A stretch of 54,601 nt of DNA from an uncultured Alphaproteobacteria bacterium (GTDB taxonomy: Bacteria; Pseudomonadota; Alphaproteobacteria; CAAHEQ01; UBA3637). Both the position numbers and the translations under genes were made by a program. The DNA is taken from the NCBI GenBank assembly GCA_949286245.1, contig CASECF010000076.1, positions 1-54,601 of the forward strand, read 5' to 3'. Numbering within the stretch: position 1 is the stretch's first letter; each line of letters starts with the position of its first letter. This document shows positions 27,020 to 36,430 of this stretch, piece by piece. Below the pieces are notes generated by a model. That model saw nothing but the letters and a program-made list of their open reading frames with translations, had not been told where the DNA came from and ran no database searches.

Positions 27020-28718
27020 CTTGAGTGACGAATTGATCTAAAGCAGCCACTTGCTCACGGCGGTTCTTATCTTTAAGATTTTTTGCCATACGAGTATAAA
27101 TGTGAAGAGCCGTCAACGGAACCCCTTTTGAAAAATCAACCGTTTCCGGATCACGACCGATAATTCTCGGCATAACCGTCATCAATCCCGAATAGGCATC
27201 CTTCCCGTGTGTTGTCATTTGCCGATGCAACAAATTAGACGCATTCAAATAAACCAAATTTAATTTTTCTGGATCCTTTTCAGAAGCAGCATTCACTTCT
27301 GCCGCCAAATTTGTAAACAACATCATCTGACCGAATGTTCGAATCATATCTTCAGCTTGAGATGGGACACGTTCCGTTTGATGATCTGCCGTCTGACGAT
27401 AAGTGGCTCGATCCGTCAGACCGTGCAAATTTCTCTGTAGATTATCCAATCGCAATCGAACATAATTATCTACTAAATCCAAATCACGTTTGTCAATGCG
27501 AGTCGCTCGATTTTCATCTCTGAAATCAACTCCAAATACAGCAAGTTTAAATCCTGTTCTATCTCCGCCGATTCGTTTCTGATTTTCTAAATCAAACCGA
27601 CTCTTTTCGGAAAAAGCCTTATAGAACCGTTGACAGGCAGACGATAAATCATCTCCTCTTTGCATGAGACTATAAATATTTTCTAAGATGGTCACATCTA
27701 AATTTTTAGATAAATTCAATCGATCATACTTTGATTTAAATTCAAAAATATCTTCCTCATTGATATGAGCATTTGAAACGGATAAAGGTTGTATAATTGG
27801 CAACGGCCGATCATAACTCTCCGGAATTTCTATCGAAGAAGTGTCATGACGAACCATACCGGATGTTGCATGATCTCTACCATCCGAAACCGGCGAAATA
27901 GCCTCACGCGTCAGATGTACTACCGGACGACTACCATCTTTCACTTCATCGGACCGAACACCCGCTTGGGTATTTGATTTTGCTTGAGCTCCTGCCGATC
28001 CCATTTGATGTTCTGCAAGATACTCTTTAACCGTACCTGACTTACTTTGTTGTTTATCTACCGAGGCTGTGGAAGTCGTTCTTCGATGCCCGGCATAGAC
28101 AAATTCTCCCTCGCTTTGAGGATCGGATACCGAGCTTCCCTGCTGAGTCTTCTGTTGAGTGACAGAAGTATGACGAGCCTCTTTTCCCAAAGAAGCTCCC
28201 CCTTGTTTCACTGCGGGGATGTCTGTTTTTTGCTCAGTTGTTTGTTTTTGAGTAGCCGATTGAACAAGGGACGGATCTTGAGTCGGCACCTGATTATCCG
28301 ATGATTGTTCCCGATCATTTCCCATTAACAACGGTAATGTGACAGAACCAAGAACCGCAGCCATTCCGATTGTCCACAAACAACCGCGAACTGCTTTTTT
28401 ATTTTGCTCTTCCATTTGCTTCAACGTGTCAAAACCGACATCGTCATCCGAATTAACAAAAGAACGACTCTTTTCGGAGGGGGCATCATCTCCTCGTTCA
28501 CTAAGATCTTTGGTATCTCCATCAATCGGATATCCTGTTTTCACTTCACCATCTTCGCGATTGGAAAAACGAGACATCAACGGGCCGTTATCATCCAAAT
28601 CAAAAACCGCCTCCATCCAAAACCAAGCTCGTTCACCCCATTTTTGACCCAATAAACGAGTACTTAAAGCATAAACAGCTTTCGATCTTCTTGTAATCGG
28701 ATTATATTTTCGTTCCAT
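26916..28718 (-). CDS. Uncharacterised 600-residue protein with two membrane segments
   Basis: I do not recognise this protein. It starts MERKYNPITRRSKAVYALSTR, has an acidic region, a membrane segment at about 112-132 (TIGMAAVLGSVTLPLLM), and a long Gln/Ser/Thr-rich linker to about residue 290. Then comes a helical domain, and a second short membrane segment at the end (LGYILGAVGIAYLGYKGIG) with a basic tail. The ATG at 28718 has GGAG six bases upstream; an ATG twelve bases earlier has none. It has its own promoter. The layout could suit an envelope-spanning or secretion protein, but no motif proves it. Confidence 0.8.
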   Translation of the reverse strand: MERKYNPITRRSKAVYALSTRLLGQKWGERAWFWMEAVFDLDDNGPLMSRFSNREDGEVKTGYPIDGDTKDLSERGDDAPSEKSRSFVNSDDDVGFDTLKQMEEQNKKAVRGCLWTIGMAAVLGSVTLPLLMGNDREQSSDNQVPTQDPSLVQSATQKQTTEQKTDIPAVKQGGASLGKEARHTSVTQQKTQQGSSVSDPQSEGEFVYAGHRRTTSTASVDKQQSKSGTVKEYLAEHQMGSAGAQAKSNTQAGVRSDEVKDGSRPVVHLTREAISPVSDGRDHATSGMVRHDTSSIEIPESYDRPLPIIQPLSVSNAHINEEDIFEFKSKYDRLNLSKNLDVTILENIYSLMQRGDDLSSACQRFYKAFSEKSRFDLENQKRIGGDRTGFKLAVFGVDFRDENRATRIDKRDLDLVDNYVRLRLDNLQRNLHGLTDRATYRQTADHQTERVPSQAEDMIRTFGQMMLFTNLAAEVNAASEKDPEKLNLVYLNASNLLHRQMTTHGKDAYSGLMTVMPRIIGRDPETVDFSKGVPLTALHIYTRMAKNLKDKNRREQVAALDQFVTQERKKNLPLGYILGAVGIAYLGYKGIGHARRKAGR

Positions 28719-28748
28719 ATTGCTCTCCATTTTCTGCTATCTTCGCTT

Positions 28749-28777
28749 AGGATATCATTCTTTTATGTATTTGTCAA
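28749..28777 (-). promoter_or_regulatory. Promoter of the 600-residue gene
   Basis: On the minus strand TTGACA (28777-28772), 17 bp, TATCCT (28754-28749). The -35 lies within the last codons of the antiporter gene. Confidence 0.72.
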
Positions 28778-30551
28778 TTTTTTTCCTTTTTGGGGTTAAA
28801 ATTGTTTTAATTCTCGTATCAAAAAAGCTTTTACGTCTCATAGGGTTAATATCAATTCCGATGTGAGTCGGATAACCATTTTCGACTTCTCTTACGACTA
28901 ATTCTATTTGCTCCAAAGACAATCGATCCCCCATTTCCATATCGGGGAATTCTTGAGCAATCAAATCACCGATTTTCTGTTCTCGAAACCGGATCGGAAT
29001 TTCCAAACCATACGTTTTTTGTAAATCGGAGAATGTTGCAAACGGAGAGATTGGGAAATCACCCCACACACCCAATTCATCTGTTTCTGTTTCCGAACCA
29101 TACAATTGATCCAAAAGAGGCAATCTTCTTTCGGAGGGAGCAAAGACATAAACTTTATCTCCGGCTTTTAATCGACGAATAGAGGCACTTTGATAAGCAA
29201 CCCCCCCTCGAATAATTAATGTTGGACGTGCCCATCCGGGGATTGTTTTTTGTTTCAAGATAGGGGTATTTTCAGTAATTTCGTAAAAAATTAAAGAACT
29301 TTGATCCAGTCCCGGCAAATCAATCTCTGTCCTTTCGGGACGTTTTTGAGTTTCGGGAAGAGCTACACCCAATATTTTGGAAACAGGTGTAATTAAGAAA
29401 CCCTGAAATGCGAGGCTATATAAAACCATAACAAAAATGATGTTAAAAAAGCTTTCTCCTTGAGGCAATTGGTAAACAATCGGAGCCAATGCTAACAAAA
29501 TGGATGTTGCCCCACGCAAGCCCACAAAAGAAATAAAACCTTTTTCACGGGACGTATAATTTTTAAACCATGAGAGCAACGCAAAAACCATTATCGGTCT
29601 CACAATAAAAATCAAAGCCGTTCCAATGACAAAAGCCTCTATCCAAATATCTTTCAGACGAGAGGGATCAACAAACATTCCCAGCGTAATAAACATTAAA
29701 ATCTGAGACAACCAAGTTGTTGTTTGTTGAAATTTTGAAATAGTACCATGAGCTCGAATTTTTTCATTTCCCAAAAGCAGTCCGGCCATATAAAGAGCCA
29801 AATACCCACTTCCACCCAACATATTCGTGAGAGCAAAGCCGATCAGTGCCATTCCTAAAATAAAGATAGGATATAGTGCTGTTTCCAAAGAAATCTTGTT
29901 GACACAAAGTCGCATGAGCAAGAATAAAAAATATCCGCATCCGGCTCCGATAAACAACTGCCCCAAAAAAGAGGGGACAAAAGAATACAAATTAAATGTT
30001 GAACCGGACATTGTTTGTTGAACAACGGCTATAAAGGCAACCGTTAAAAAGATCGCCATAGGATCATTAGCTCCGGATTCAATTTCAAGCGTTGATTGAA
30101 CACGCTCTCTCAAAAAAACACCACGGGAACGGAGTAAAAAGAAAACGGCCGCTGCATCCGTGGAGCTTACCATAGACGCCAAAAGAAGAGCAAAGATCCA
30201 ATCAACCCCCAAAATAGTTCGGATAATCGGCGCCAGCAAAAGAGCACTTATTAAAACACCCAAGGTTGCCAAAATAAGAGATGGACAGGAAACCTGTTTA
30301 TATCGATGCATAGATGTTCGAAATCCACTATCAAACAAAATCAAAGCCAAAGCAACGGATCCAATAAAAAAAGCAATTTTGGGATGCTGAAAAATCTCGA
30401 AAACCTCAATACGACCACTACCGGCTAAAATTCCGATACACAAAAAGGCTAAAATCAACGGAACCCCGACACGAATGGAAACAACACTGGTCAAGATACT
30501 GATACTTAAGACCATTCCAAACAGTAAAATCGGTACATTGATAAAATCCAT
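28755..30551 (-). CDS. Potassium/proton antiporter, NhaP2/CvrA type
   Basis: A CPA1-family cation/proton antiporter in the inner membrane, of the K+/H+ NhaP2 (CvrA) type. About 390 residues hold 12-13 membrane segments, with the ion-site region SSTDAAAVFFLL and ESGANDPMAIFLT. After these comes a cytoplasmic part with a TrkA-C-like regulatory domain (LPGLDQSSLIFYEIT to KAGDKVYVFAP) and a final small domain (DRLSLEQIELVVREVENG). Total length 598 suits the family. It starts two bases after the LOG-gene stop, so they share a transcript. Confidence 0.93.
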   Translation of the reverse strand: MDFINVPILLFGMVLSISILTSVVSIRVGVPLILAFLCIGILAGSGRIEVFEIFQHPKIAFFIGSVALALILFDSGFRTSMHRYKQVSCPSLILATLGVLISALLLAPIIRTILGVDWIFALLLASMVSSTDAAAVFFLLRSRGVFLRERVQSTLEIESGANDPMAIFLTVAFIAVVQQTMSGSTFNLYSFVPSFLGQLFIGAGCGYFLFLLMRLCVNKISLETALYPIFILGMALIGFALTNMLGGSGYLALYMAGLLLGNEKIRAHGTISKFQQTTTWLSQILMFITLGMFVDPSRLKDIWIEAFVIGTALIFIVRPIMVFALLSWFKNYTSREKGFISFVGLRGATSILLALAPIVYQLPQGESFFNIIFVMVLYSLAFQGFLITPVSKILGVALPETQKRPERTEIDLPGLDQSSLIFYEITENTPILKQKTIPGWARPTLIIRGGVAYQSASIRRLKAGDKVYVFAPSERRLPLLDQLYGSETETDELGVWGDFPISPFATFSDLQKTYGLEIPIRFREQKIGDLIAQEFPDMEMGDRLSLEQIELVVREVENGYPTHIGIDINPMRRKSFFDTRIKTILTPKRKKIDKYIKE

Positions 30552-30553
30552 TT

Positions 30554-31621
30554 TTATTCCATACTAAACTGTGATCGTTTTTTTAAATCCGTCAATTTAT
30601 CGCTAACAATGGCCGTATCTCTTCCGGCTTTTGCCAAACGATCGTACATGCGATCTATTTCTTTATTGAGATATGCCGTTTCAACAGAAGCGATTAAGTG
30701 ATTTTTTTCCGTCTCATTATCTCCTTCCAAAATTTGTTCAAATGTTTCCAAAATAGAATGAACCGTTTCACTTGAATTTTTCATTTTTTTTCGAATAACA
30801 TAAGGGAGCAGATAGATCAGTTGTTGAACAATCTCAAGAGCATCTTTGGGTTTCATTTTTCGAGGGGTGTAATAAGACAACATATCAAATGCGATACCGG
30901 CTTCAAAGCTATTATCCACAACAATAAATGGCACGGGATCCGAGAATTTTTTTTGTTGAATCTCTTTTAAAAATTCCAACAGATGGTGGAAAAAGCCCTC
31001 AACATTAAACAAAACAAACGGTTTAAAGTTCAAAAAACCATCTTGCATGGCAACACAATCATAAACCAGCTCATCCAAAGTTCCGACTCCCCCCGGAGCA
31101 AAAATAACGAAATCGGCTCCCAAAAGCTGCTGTTTTCTTTCCTCTAAGGTGTGAGCTACAATAATCTCGGAAACCTCATCAATCAATTGATCACTTTGAT
31201 AAAGAGCCAAATATTCTTTGGTTGTCACACCGTGAATCGGTGTTTTTTGTTGTCGCCCCTGTTCCCCCCAACTTTTTAAAACTCCTTTGGCCACCGATCC
31301 CATAATGCCTTTTGAGGACAAACCAAAATCCAATCGAAAATTACGTCTGCCGATTTCCTGTCCTAACAAGAATGCCTCTTGCTCATAAATCGGATCATTT
31401 CCGGATCGAGACCCTCCTGCCACAAAAACTCTTGTCTCCCCCTTTTTGTTGTATGTTAAAAATTCTTGTGCCATATGGCTTTGAGGCGTTTTTTCAGCGT
31501 TGTTTTTGGGCGTTTTTTCGGACTGATCTCGTAACGATCGTCTGGACAGTGCAGACCCGCGATCAACGGAAATCATTTGTAAAATTCGAGACGTGTTTTT
31601 TAAGGATTTTTTTTGTGACAT
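30554..31621 (-). CDS. LOG-family protein (lysine decarboxylase-like fold)
   Basis: A LOG-family nucleotide-binding protein, the group that includes cytokinin-activating phosphoribohydrolases and the nucleotide monophosphate hydrolase PpnN. It has FVAGGSRSGNDPIYEQ, the signature PGGVGTLDEL and a long C-terminal helical extension. About 65 residues of polar sequence precede the core, and the total (355) exceeds the 190 of simple LOG proteins. The likely start is the ATG at 31621 (MSQKKSLKN), nine bases after GGAG; two earlier starts lack good sites. It is cotranscribed with the antiporter. Substrate unknown; PpnN-like purine nucleotide hydrolysis is possible. Confidence 0.85.
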   Translation of the reverse strand: MSQKKSLKNTSRILQMISVDRGSALSRRSLRDQSEKTPKNNAEKTPQSHMAQEFLTYNKKGETRVFVAGGSRSGNDPIYEQEAFLLGQEIGRRNFRLDFGLSSKGIMGSVAKGVLKSWGEQGRQQKTPIHGVTTKEYLALYQSDQLIDEVSEIIVAHTLEERKQQLLGADFVIFAPGGVGTLDELVYDCVAMQDGFLNFKPFVLFNVEGFFHHLLEFLKEIQQKKFSDPVPFIVVDNSFEAGIAFDMLSYYTPRKMKPKDALEIVQQLIYLLPYVIRKKMKNSSETVHSILETFEQILEGDNETEKNHLIASVETAYLNKEIDRMYDRLAKAGRDTAIVSDKLTDLKKRSQFSME

Positions 31622-31651
31622 GGGAAACATCTCCAAAAGTTTTTTTTCACA

Positions 31652-31680
31652 TTAGCATAAAAAAAAACAATGGTCTACAA
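31652..31680 (-). promoter_or_regulatory. Probable promoter of the LOG-antiporter operon
   Basis: On the minus strand TTGTAG (31680-31675), 17 bp with nine T, TGCTAA (31657-31652). It is divergent from the efflux promoter 11 bases away. Confidence 0.45.
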
Positions 31681-31690
31681 AAAATAAAAC

Positions 31691-31719
31691 TGGTTTTTTT
31701 TAAAAAAAAATGATATACA
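31691..31719 (+). promoter_or_regulatory. Probable promoter of the RND efflux operon
   Basis: TGGTTT (31691-31696), 17 bp made of T and A runs, TATACA (31714-31719), then the AAGGAGA site of the first gene. No repressor gene is adjacent. Confidence 0.55.
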
Positions 31720-31748
31720 ATCTCATAATTAAAAACAAGGAGATATTT

Positions 31749-32894
31749 ATGACAAAGAAACTTACAAAATCAATGAAAAGAAAGTTAAAGCTTATATCTG
31801 TTTTAATTGTGTTTTTTGTAATCGCCGGAAGTGGGTATTATTCCTACATGGTTTCGCATGAAAAAACAAAATCCCAAATGCCTCTTCAAGCCGTATCCGC
31901 CATGATTGTGACGGAAAAAGAGATTATGCCGGAGGCCAGTTTTGTCGCTCGCATTGAGTCAAAAGATAAAGTCGGTCTCAGAGCTCGTGTATCCGGTTTT
32001 TTGCAGGAGCGCCTTTTTAAAGAAGGTGATGTTGTTAAAAAGGATCAACCCCTTTTCTTGATTGAAAAAGTAAATTTTGAAGCCAACGTTCGAGAAGCAG
32101 AAGCCAACTATGCCAAGGCACAAGCGAACGCAAAAAATGCTCAATCTCAATATGAACGCACTCAAACTTTGTTTAAGACAAAAGATGTTTCGGAAGCACG
32201 TTTAGATGAGGCAAGAGCAGTAAATGAATCTGCCAAAGCCGATGTTGCTCAAACAAAAGCCCTGTTGGATCTGGCTCAAAAAGATTTGGAATATACGGTT
32301 ATTACGGCGCCCATGGATGGAAAAATCGGTGAATCTAAATATTCAGTCGGTGAATTAATCGGTCCGGACAGTGGTGTTCTTGCGACTTTAGTGACAATCG
32401 ATCCGATTGATGCCGTTTTTTCCGTTAGTGAAAACCAACTTCTTGTTTTACAAGATGAATTCAAACAAGCCGACAAGACAGAAGTTTATTTTATTACATC
32501 TAATGGGAAAACATATCCGGAAGCGGGACAAATTAATTTTGTGGATGTCACCTTGGATGAGAACATGAATACTCTTAAAATCAAAGCTTCTTTTCCTAAT
32601 CCGGACAACAAGCTTATTGCCGGACAATATGGTCGTGTTTTACTGAAAAGTCTAACTCCCGTTAAAGCTATTGTCATTCCGATGAAAGCAGTTCAACAAG
32701 ACATGACGGGTTCTTTTGTTTATGTTTTAACGGCGGATAATAAGGTGGAACGTCGCATGATTAAACGAGGAACGGAGTTAGCTGATTTTGAAATGACGGT
32801 AAGCGACGGACTAAAAGTCGGCGATAAAATTGTTACGGAAGGCTTCCAAAAAATAGCTCCTCAAATGACAGTCCAACCTGTTTTTGACAAGTAA
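31749..32894 (+). CDS. RND efflux periplasmic adaptor (membrane fusion protein)
   Basis: An AcrA/MexA-type adaptor that links an inner-membrane RND pump to an outer-membrane channel. A signal anchor ([20 protein letters not shown]) is followed by the lipoyl domain ([29 protein letters not shown]), an alpha-hairpin (residues about 100-165), the second lipoyl half ([24 protein letters not shown]) and the beta-barrel domain. It lacks a lipobox, so it is anchored by its helix. The ATG at 31749 has AAGGAGA upstream. It is 23 bases before the pump gene. Confidence 0.95.
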   Translation: MTKKLTKSMKRKLKLISVLIVFFVIAGSGYYSYMVSHEKTKSQMPLQAVSAMIVTEKEIMPEASFVARIESKDKVGLRARVSGFLQERLFKEGDVVKKDQPLFLIEKVNFEANVREAEANYAKAQANAKNAQSQYERTQTLFKTKDVSEARLDEARAVNESAKADVAQTKALLDLAQKDLEYTVITAPMDGKIGESKYSVGELIGPDSGVLATLVTIDPIDAVFSVSENQLLVLQDEFKQADKTEVYFITSNGKTYPEAGQINFVDVTLDENMNTLKIKASFPNPDNKLIAGQYGRVLLKSLTPVKAIVIPMKAVQQDMTGSFVYVLTADNKVERRMIKRGTELADFEMTVSDGLKVGDKIVTEGFQKIAPQMTVQPVFDK

Positions 32895-32917
32895 TTCAGT
32901 ACAAAAGGAGAAAATTT

Positions 32918-35900
32918 ATGATTTCAGATGTTTTTATTAAGCGTCCTCGATTAGCGACCGTGATTTCGGTCGTTATCGTTTTAGCAGGTCTTCTTTGTAT
33001 GAGTGCCATGCCGGTTGAACAATATCCAAATATTGTTCCTCCTTCTGTTTCCGTCACGGCGACCTATCCCGGTGCCAGTGCAGATGTGGTTGAATCATCG
33101 GTTGCACAACAGATCGAATCCGTTGTCAACGGTGTTGAAGATATGCTTTATATGAGTTCCAGCAGTAGTGATGACGGATCCTATAGTTTAACGATCACAT
33201 TCAACATCGGGACAGATCCGAATATTGCCACCGTCAATGTTCAAAACAGGTTAAAACAAGTTGAAAACACATTACCTTCCGAAGTGATCAAACAAGGAGT
33301 GATTGTTGAATCGAAAATGTCCTCCATGTTGCAGGTTTTTTCCGTCAGTTCATCCAATCCGGAATATGATGATACGTTTTTAACAAACTATGTTTTAATT
33401 AACATTAAAGATGAAATTGCAAGAACCAGAGGGGTTGGATCCATTCAGGTTTTCTCCAGTTTGGATTATAGTATGCGGGTTTGGTTAAACAGCGATAAAC
33501 TCAAGAGTCTTAAACTATCGACAACGGATGTTTTAAACGCCATTCAAAGTCAAAATGTTCAGGGTTCTTTGGGTCGAATCGGTGTGATGCCATCCACACC
33601 GGATCAACAGTTTCAGTTTTCTCTGACAACGGAAGGTCGTTTAACATCGGCCGAGGAATTCGGAAATATTGTTATTCGGGCGAATACGGACGGATCGTAT
33701 CTGTTTTTAAAAGACATTGCACGCATTGAACTAGGATCCAAGTCTCAAGAAATGAGAGCCACATACAACGGAGAACCGGCCGTTGGTTTTGCGATATTCC
33801 AAGCTCCCGGATCTAACGCCGTTGAAGTAGCAACTGCGGTCAATCAAAAAGTTGCCGAACTCCAAAAAAAGATGCCGGCCGACATCAAGATTAACACAGT
33901 CTTTAACAATGCTCAATTTGTGGAAGATTCCATTAGTGAAATTTTCCAAACAATTTTTGAAGCATTCATGTTAATTGTGTTGGTGACTTATTTATTCTTG
34001 GGTACATTTAGAGCAACGATTATTCCGACCTTAGCCATACCGGTATCTTTAATCGGTGCTTTTATCGGGATGAGTTTATTCGGTGTGACGGCCAATACTA
34101 TTTCTTTGTTAGCGTTAGTTTTGGCAATCGGTATTGTTGTGGATGATGCCATTGTTGTGGTAGAAGATGTTGAAACAGTCATGCACGAAAACCCGAACAT
34201 GCCGGCTCCGGAAGCCGTTTCTAAATCCATGGGACGCATTACGGCGCCGATCATCGCTATTACATTTGTGTTGTTGGCTGTTTTCGTTCCAATTGCATTT
34301 ACACCGGGGATTTCCGGATTATTATATCGACAATTTGCCATCGCCATTGCTTCTGCCATGTTGATCTCGGGGCTCAACTCGTTAACACTCAGTCCGGCAG
34401 TTGCCTCTATCATCATGAGGGCAAATGATAAGCCGTTTTGGTGGGTTCAAAAGTTTATGAACGGCGTAGAAAAAACACGTCAATTCTATTCCGGAACGGT
34501 CAAAAAACTTGTTCCATACTCAAAATACGTGGCTGCCTGCCTTATTCTGTTTGCAGTGGGGTCCTACTATCTGTTTAAAATAACACCGAGTGGATTTTTA
34601 CCGGCAGAAGATCAAGGCGCATTTATGATGGAAATTCAGCTCCCCTCCGGTGCCTCTTGGAACAGAACAAAAGCAGTGATGGACACGGTTGCGGAGCGGC
34701 TCAAAAAGGTTCCGGAAATTGATACCTATTTGTCCATTACCGGATACGGTATCATGAGTGGTGTCCAAGCGTCCAACAGCGGTTTCTTTGTTATTCACCT
34801 GACACCGTATGAAGAACGACAAGGAGAAGGTCAAGATATTAACAGTATTATTTCAAAAGTTTACCTTTTGACAATGGATATCAAAGAAGCACGTATCTTT
34901 CCATTTAATATGCCGGCCATTTCCGGTATCAGTATGACATCTGACTTTGAGTACATTTTACAAAGTACACAAGGCGCCTCCCCGGAAGAGATCATGGCAG
35001 TTGCCAATACGTTAATTGAGAGGGCCAACAAAGATCCTCGTCTCCAACGGGTTATGACATTCTACACGATTGACTCTCCTCGTGTCAAACTAACGATTGA
35101 TCGTCAAAAAGCCTATGCTTTGGGTATTCAATTGTCCGATATTTTCTCCACCATGCAAACAATGTTAGGCGGAACATATATTAACGACTTCAACCTTTAT
35201 GGTCGAACATGGCAAGTGAATGTTCAAGGAGATATTTCAGATCGTAAGACATTGGATGACATCTATAAAATCAATATCCGAAATAACAAAGGTGAAATGG
35301 TTCCGTTACGATCTTTAGTCTCAGTAGAACACACGATTGGGGCTCAAACAATTCAACGATACAACAACTACCGTTCTATTAAGATTACGGGGGCTCCTGC
35401 TGAAGGACTTGGTTCGGGAACAGCCATGCAAGCAATGGAAGAAATATCCAAAGAAGTCTTACCGCAAGGGTATCAATTCCAGTGGACGGGTATGGCTCTT
35501 CAAGAACAAGACGCCGGCTCACAAATTATCTTAATTTTCGGCATGGCTTTCTTGTTTGCTTATCTATTCCTTGTTGCTTTGTATGAGAGTTGGATCATTC
35601 CGGTTCCGGTGATGATATCGATCATTATCGGGTTATTCGGAGCGATCGGATTTTTGGCACTTCGATCCGTCACGGATGATTTGTATGCACAAGCGGGAAT
35701 TATCGTGTTGATTGCCCTCGCTGCCAAGAACGCCATTTTGTTGGTTGAGTTTGCTAAAGATCAATATGCAACAGGCATCTCTGCCGAAGAAGCGGCTGTC
35801 AATGGAGCACACATGCGTTTCCGTGCGATTATGATGACCGCAATTGCCGCCCTTCTGGGCTTCTTGCCTTTGATGATTGCAACCGGTGCCGGTGCCTTGG

Positions 35901-36031
35901 CAAGACAAGCGATCGGTACGTCCATCTTTGGTGGCTTGGCTATGTCTTCATTTATTGGTATTTTCTTTATTCCGGCTCTTTATATTGTCTTCCAAAAAAT
36001 GCTCGAATATTTTTGGGGTCGAAATAAGTAA
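32918..36031 (+). CDS. RND efflux pump inner-membrane transporter (AcrB/MexB type)
   Basis: A 1037-residue HAE-1 family transporter that exports drugs, bile salts or similar compounds with proton import. It starts [21 protein letters not shown] and has twelve membrane segments in two halves. The proton-relay Asp pair is in [15 protein letters not shown] and the Lys in [17 protein letters not shown]. Both porter loops are full length. No TolC-type channel gene is in the window, so the channel must be encoded elsewhere. A hairpin follows the stop codon. Confidence 0.97.
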   Translation: MISDVFIKRPRLATVISVVIVLAGLLCMSAMPVEQYPNIVPPSVSVTATYPGASADVVESSVAQQIESVVNGVEDMLYMSSSSSDDGSYSLTITFNIGTDPNIATVNVQNRLKQVENTLPSEVIKQGVIVESKMSSMLQVFSVSSSNPEYDDTFLTNYVLINIKDEIARTRGVGSIQVFSSLDYSMRVWLNSDKLKSLKLSTTDVLNAIQSQNVQGSLGRIGVMPSTPDQQFQFSLTTEGRLTSAEEFGNIVIRANTDGSYLFLKDIARIELGSKSQEMRATYNGEPAVGFAIFQAPGSNAVEVATAVNQKVAELQKKMPADIKINTVFNNAQFVEDSISEIFQTIFEAFMLIVLVTYLFLGTFRATIIPTLAIPVSLIGAFIGMSLFGVTANTISLLALVLAIGIVVDDAIVVVEDVETVMHENPNMPAPEAVSKSMGRITAPIIAITFVLLAVFVPIAFTPGISGLLYRQFAIAIASAMLISGLNSLTLSPAVASIIMRANDKPFWWVQKFMNGVEKTRQFYSGTVKKLVPYSKYVAACLILFAVGSYYLFKITPSGFLPAEDQGAFMMEIQLPSGASWNRTKAVMDTVAERLKKVPEIDTYLSITGYGIMSGVQASNSGFFVIHLTPYEERQGEGQDINSIISKVYLLTMDIKEARIFPFNMPAISGISMTSDFEYILQSTQGASPEEIMAVANTLIERANKDPRLQRVMTFYTIDSPRVKLTIDRQKAYALGIQLSDIFSTMQTMLGGTYINDFNLYGRTWQVNVQGDISDRKTLDDIYKINIRNNKGEMVPLRSLVSVEHTIGAQTIQRYNNYRSIKITGAPAEGLGSGTAMQAMEEISKEVLPQGYQFQWTGMALQEQDAGSQIILIFGMAFLFAYLFLVALYESWIIPVPVMISIIIGLFGAIGFLALRSVTDDLYAQAGIIVLIALAAKNAILLVEFAKDQYATGISAEEAAVNGAHMRFRAIMMTAIAALLGFLPLMIATGAGALARQAIGTSIFGGLAMSSFIGIFFIPALYIVFQKMLEYFWGRNK

Positions 36032-36052
36032 TGGTTGATGAGGCCTAAAATG

Positions 36053-36084
36053 ACAAACACCACCAAGATTTTGGTGGTGTTTGT
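36053..36084 (+). terminator. Hairpin terminator of the RND operon
   Basis: ACAAACACCACCAA, loop GATT, TTGGTGGTGTTTGT: a perfect 14-bp stem, 21 bases after the pump stop codon. No T run follows, so termination may be partial or the hairpin may protect the mRNA. Confidence 0.65.
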
Positions 36085-36380
36085 GTATCAAACACACTTT
36101 GCACGACAACAAAACAAATGACCTTTACTGTTTCTTTTTAAATCAATGCCGAAACAGGGGCTTCCCCTTTGCGAACGCGTGTTGACAGATCTCTTGTCTC
36201 AATCTACATAAACGCTCTTTTGATAAAGAGCCTCTTCAAAATCCGATCATACTTTTAAATCAGAACATTTAAATTAAAGAAATCAATATCTGATTATTTT
36301 ATCTCTCTGTCGCAAGAAAAGGATCCTTTTTTTTATACACGAAAGGATACTGAAAAATCAAGTCTTTTTTAATAAAAAAT

Positions 36381-36414
36381 CTGTTTCAAAAAAAGGATCG
36401 TTTTTTTGAAACAG
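36381..36414 (+). promoter_or_regulatory. Long hairpin just before the pilin-like gene
   Basis: CTGTTTCAAAAAAA, loop GGATCG, TTTTTTTGAAACAG form a perfect 14-bp stem ending 16 bases before the ATG, directly ahead of the GGAGG ribosome-binding site. It could end upstream transcription, stabilise the mRNA or affect translation. Confidence 0.6.
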
Positions 36415-36430
36415 TTGGAGGGAGTAAACG

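Larger units (their letters stand above)
36032..36430. other. 400-bp gap between the efflux operon and the pilin-like gene
   Basis: No gene is visible. It holds the efflux-operon hairpin (36053-36084), a palindrome AAAAGGATCCTTTT (36317-36330) next to a TATACA (36334-36339) that might be a -10 with a poor -35, and a long hairpin before the pilin-like gene. Confidence 0.6.
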
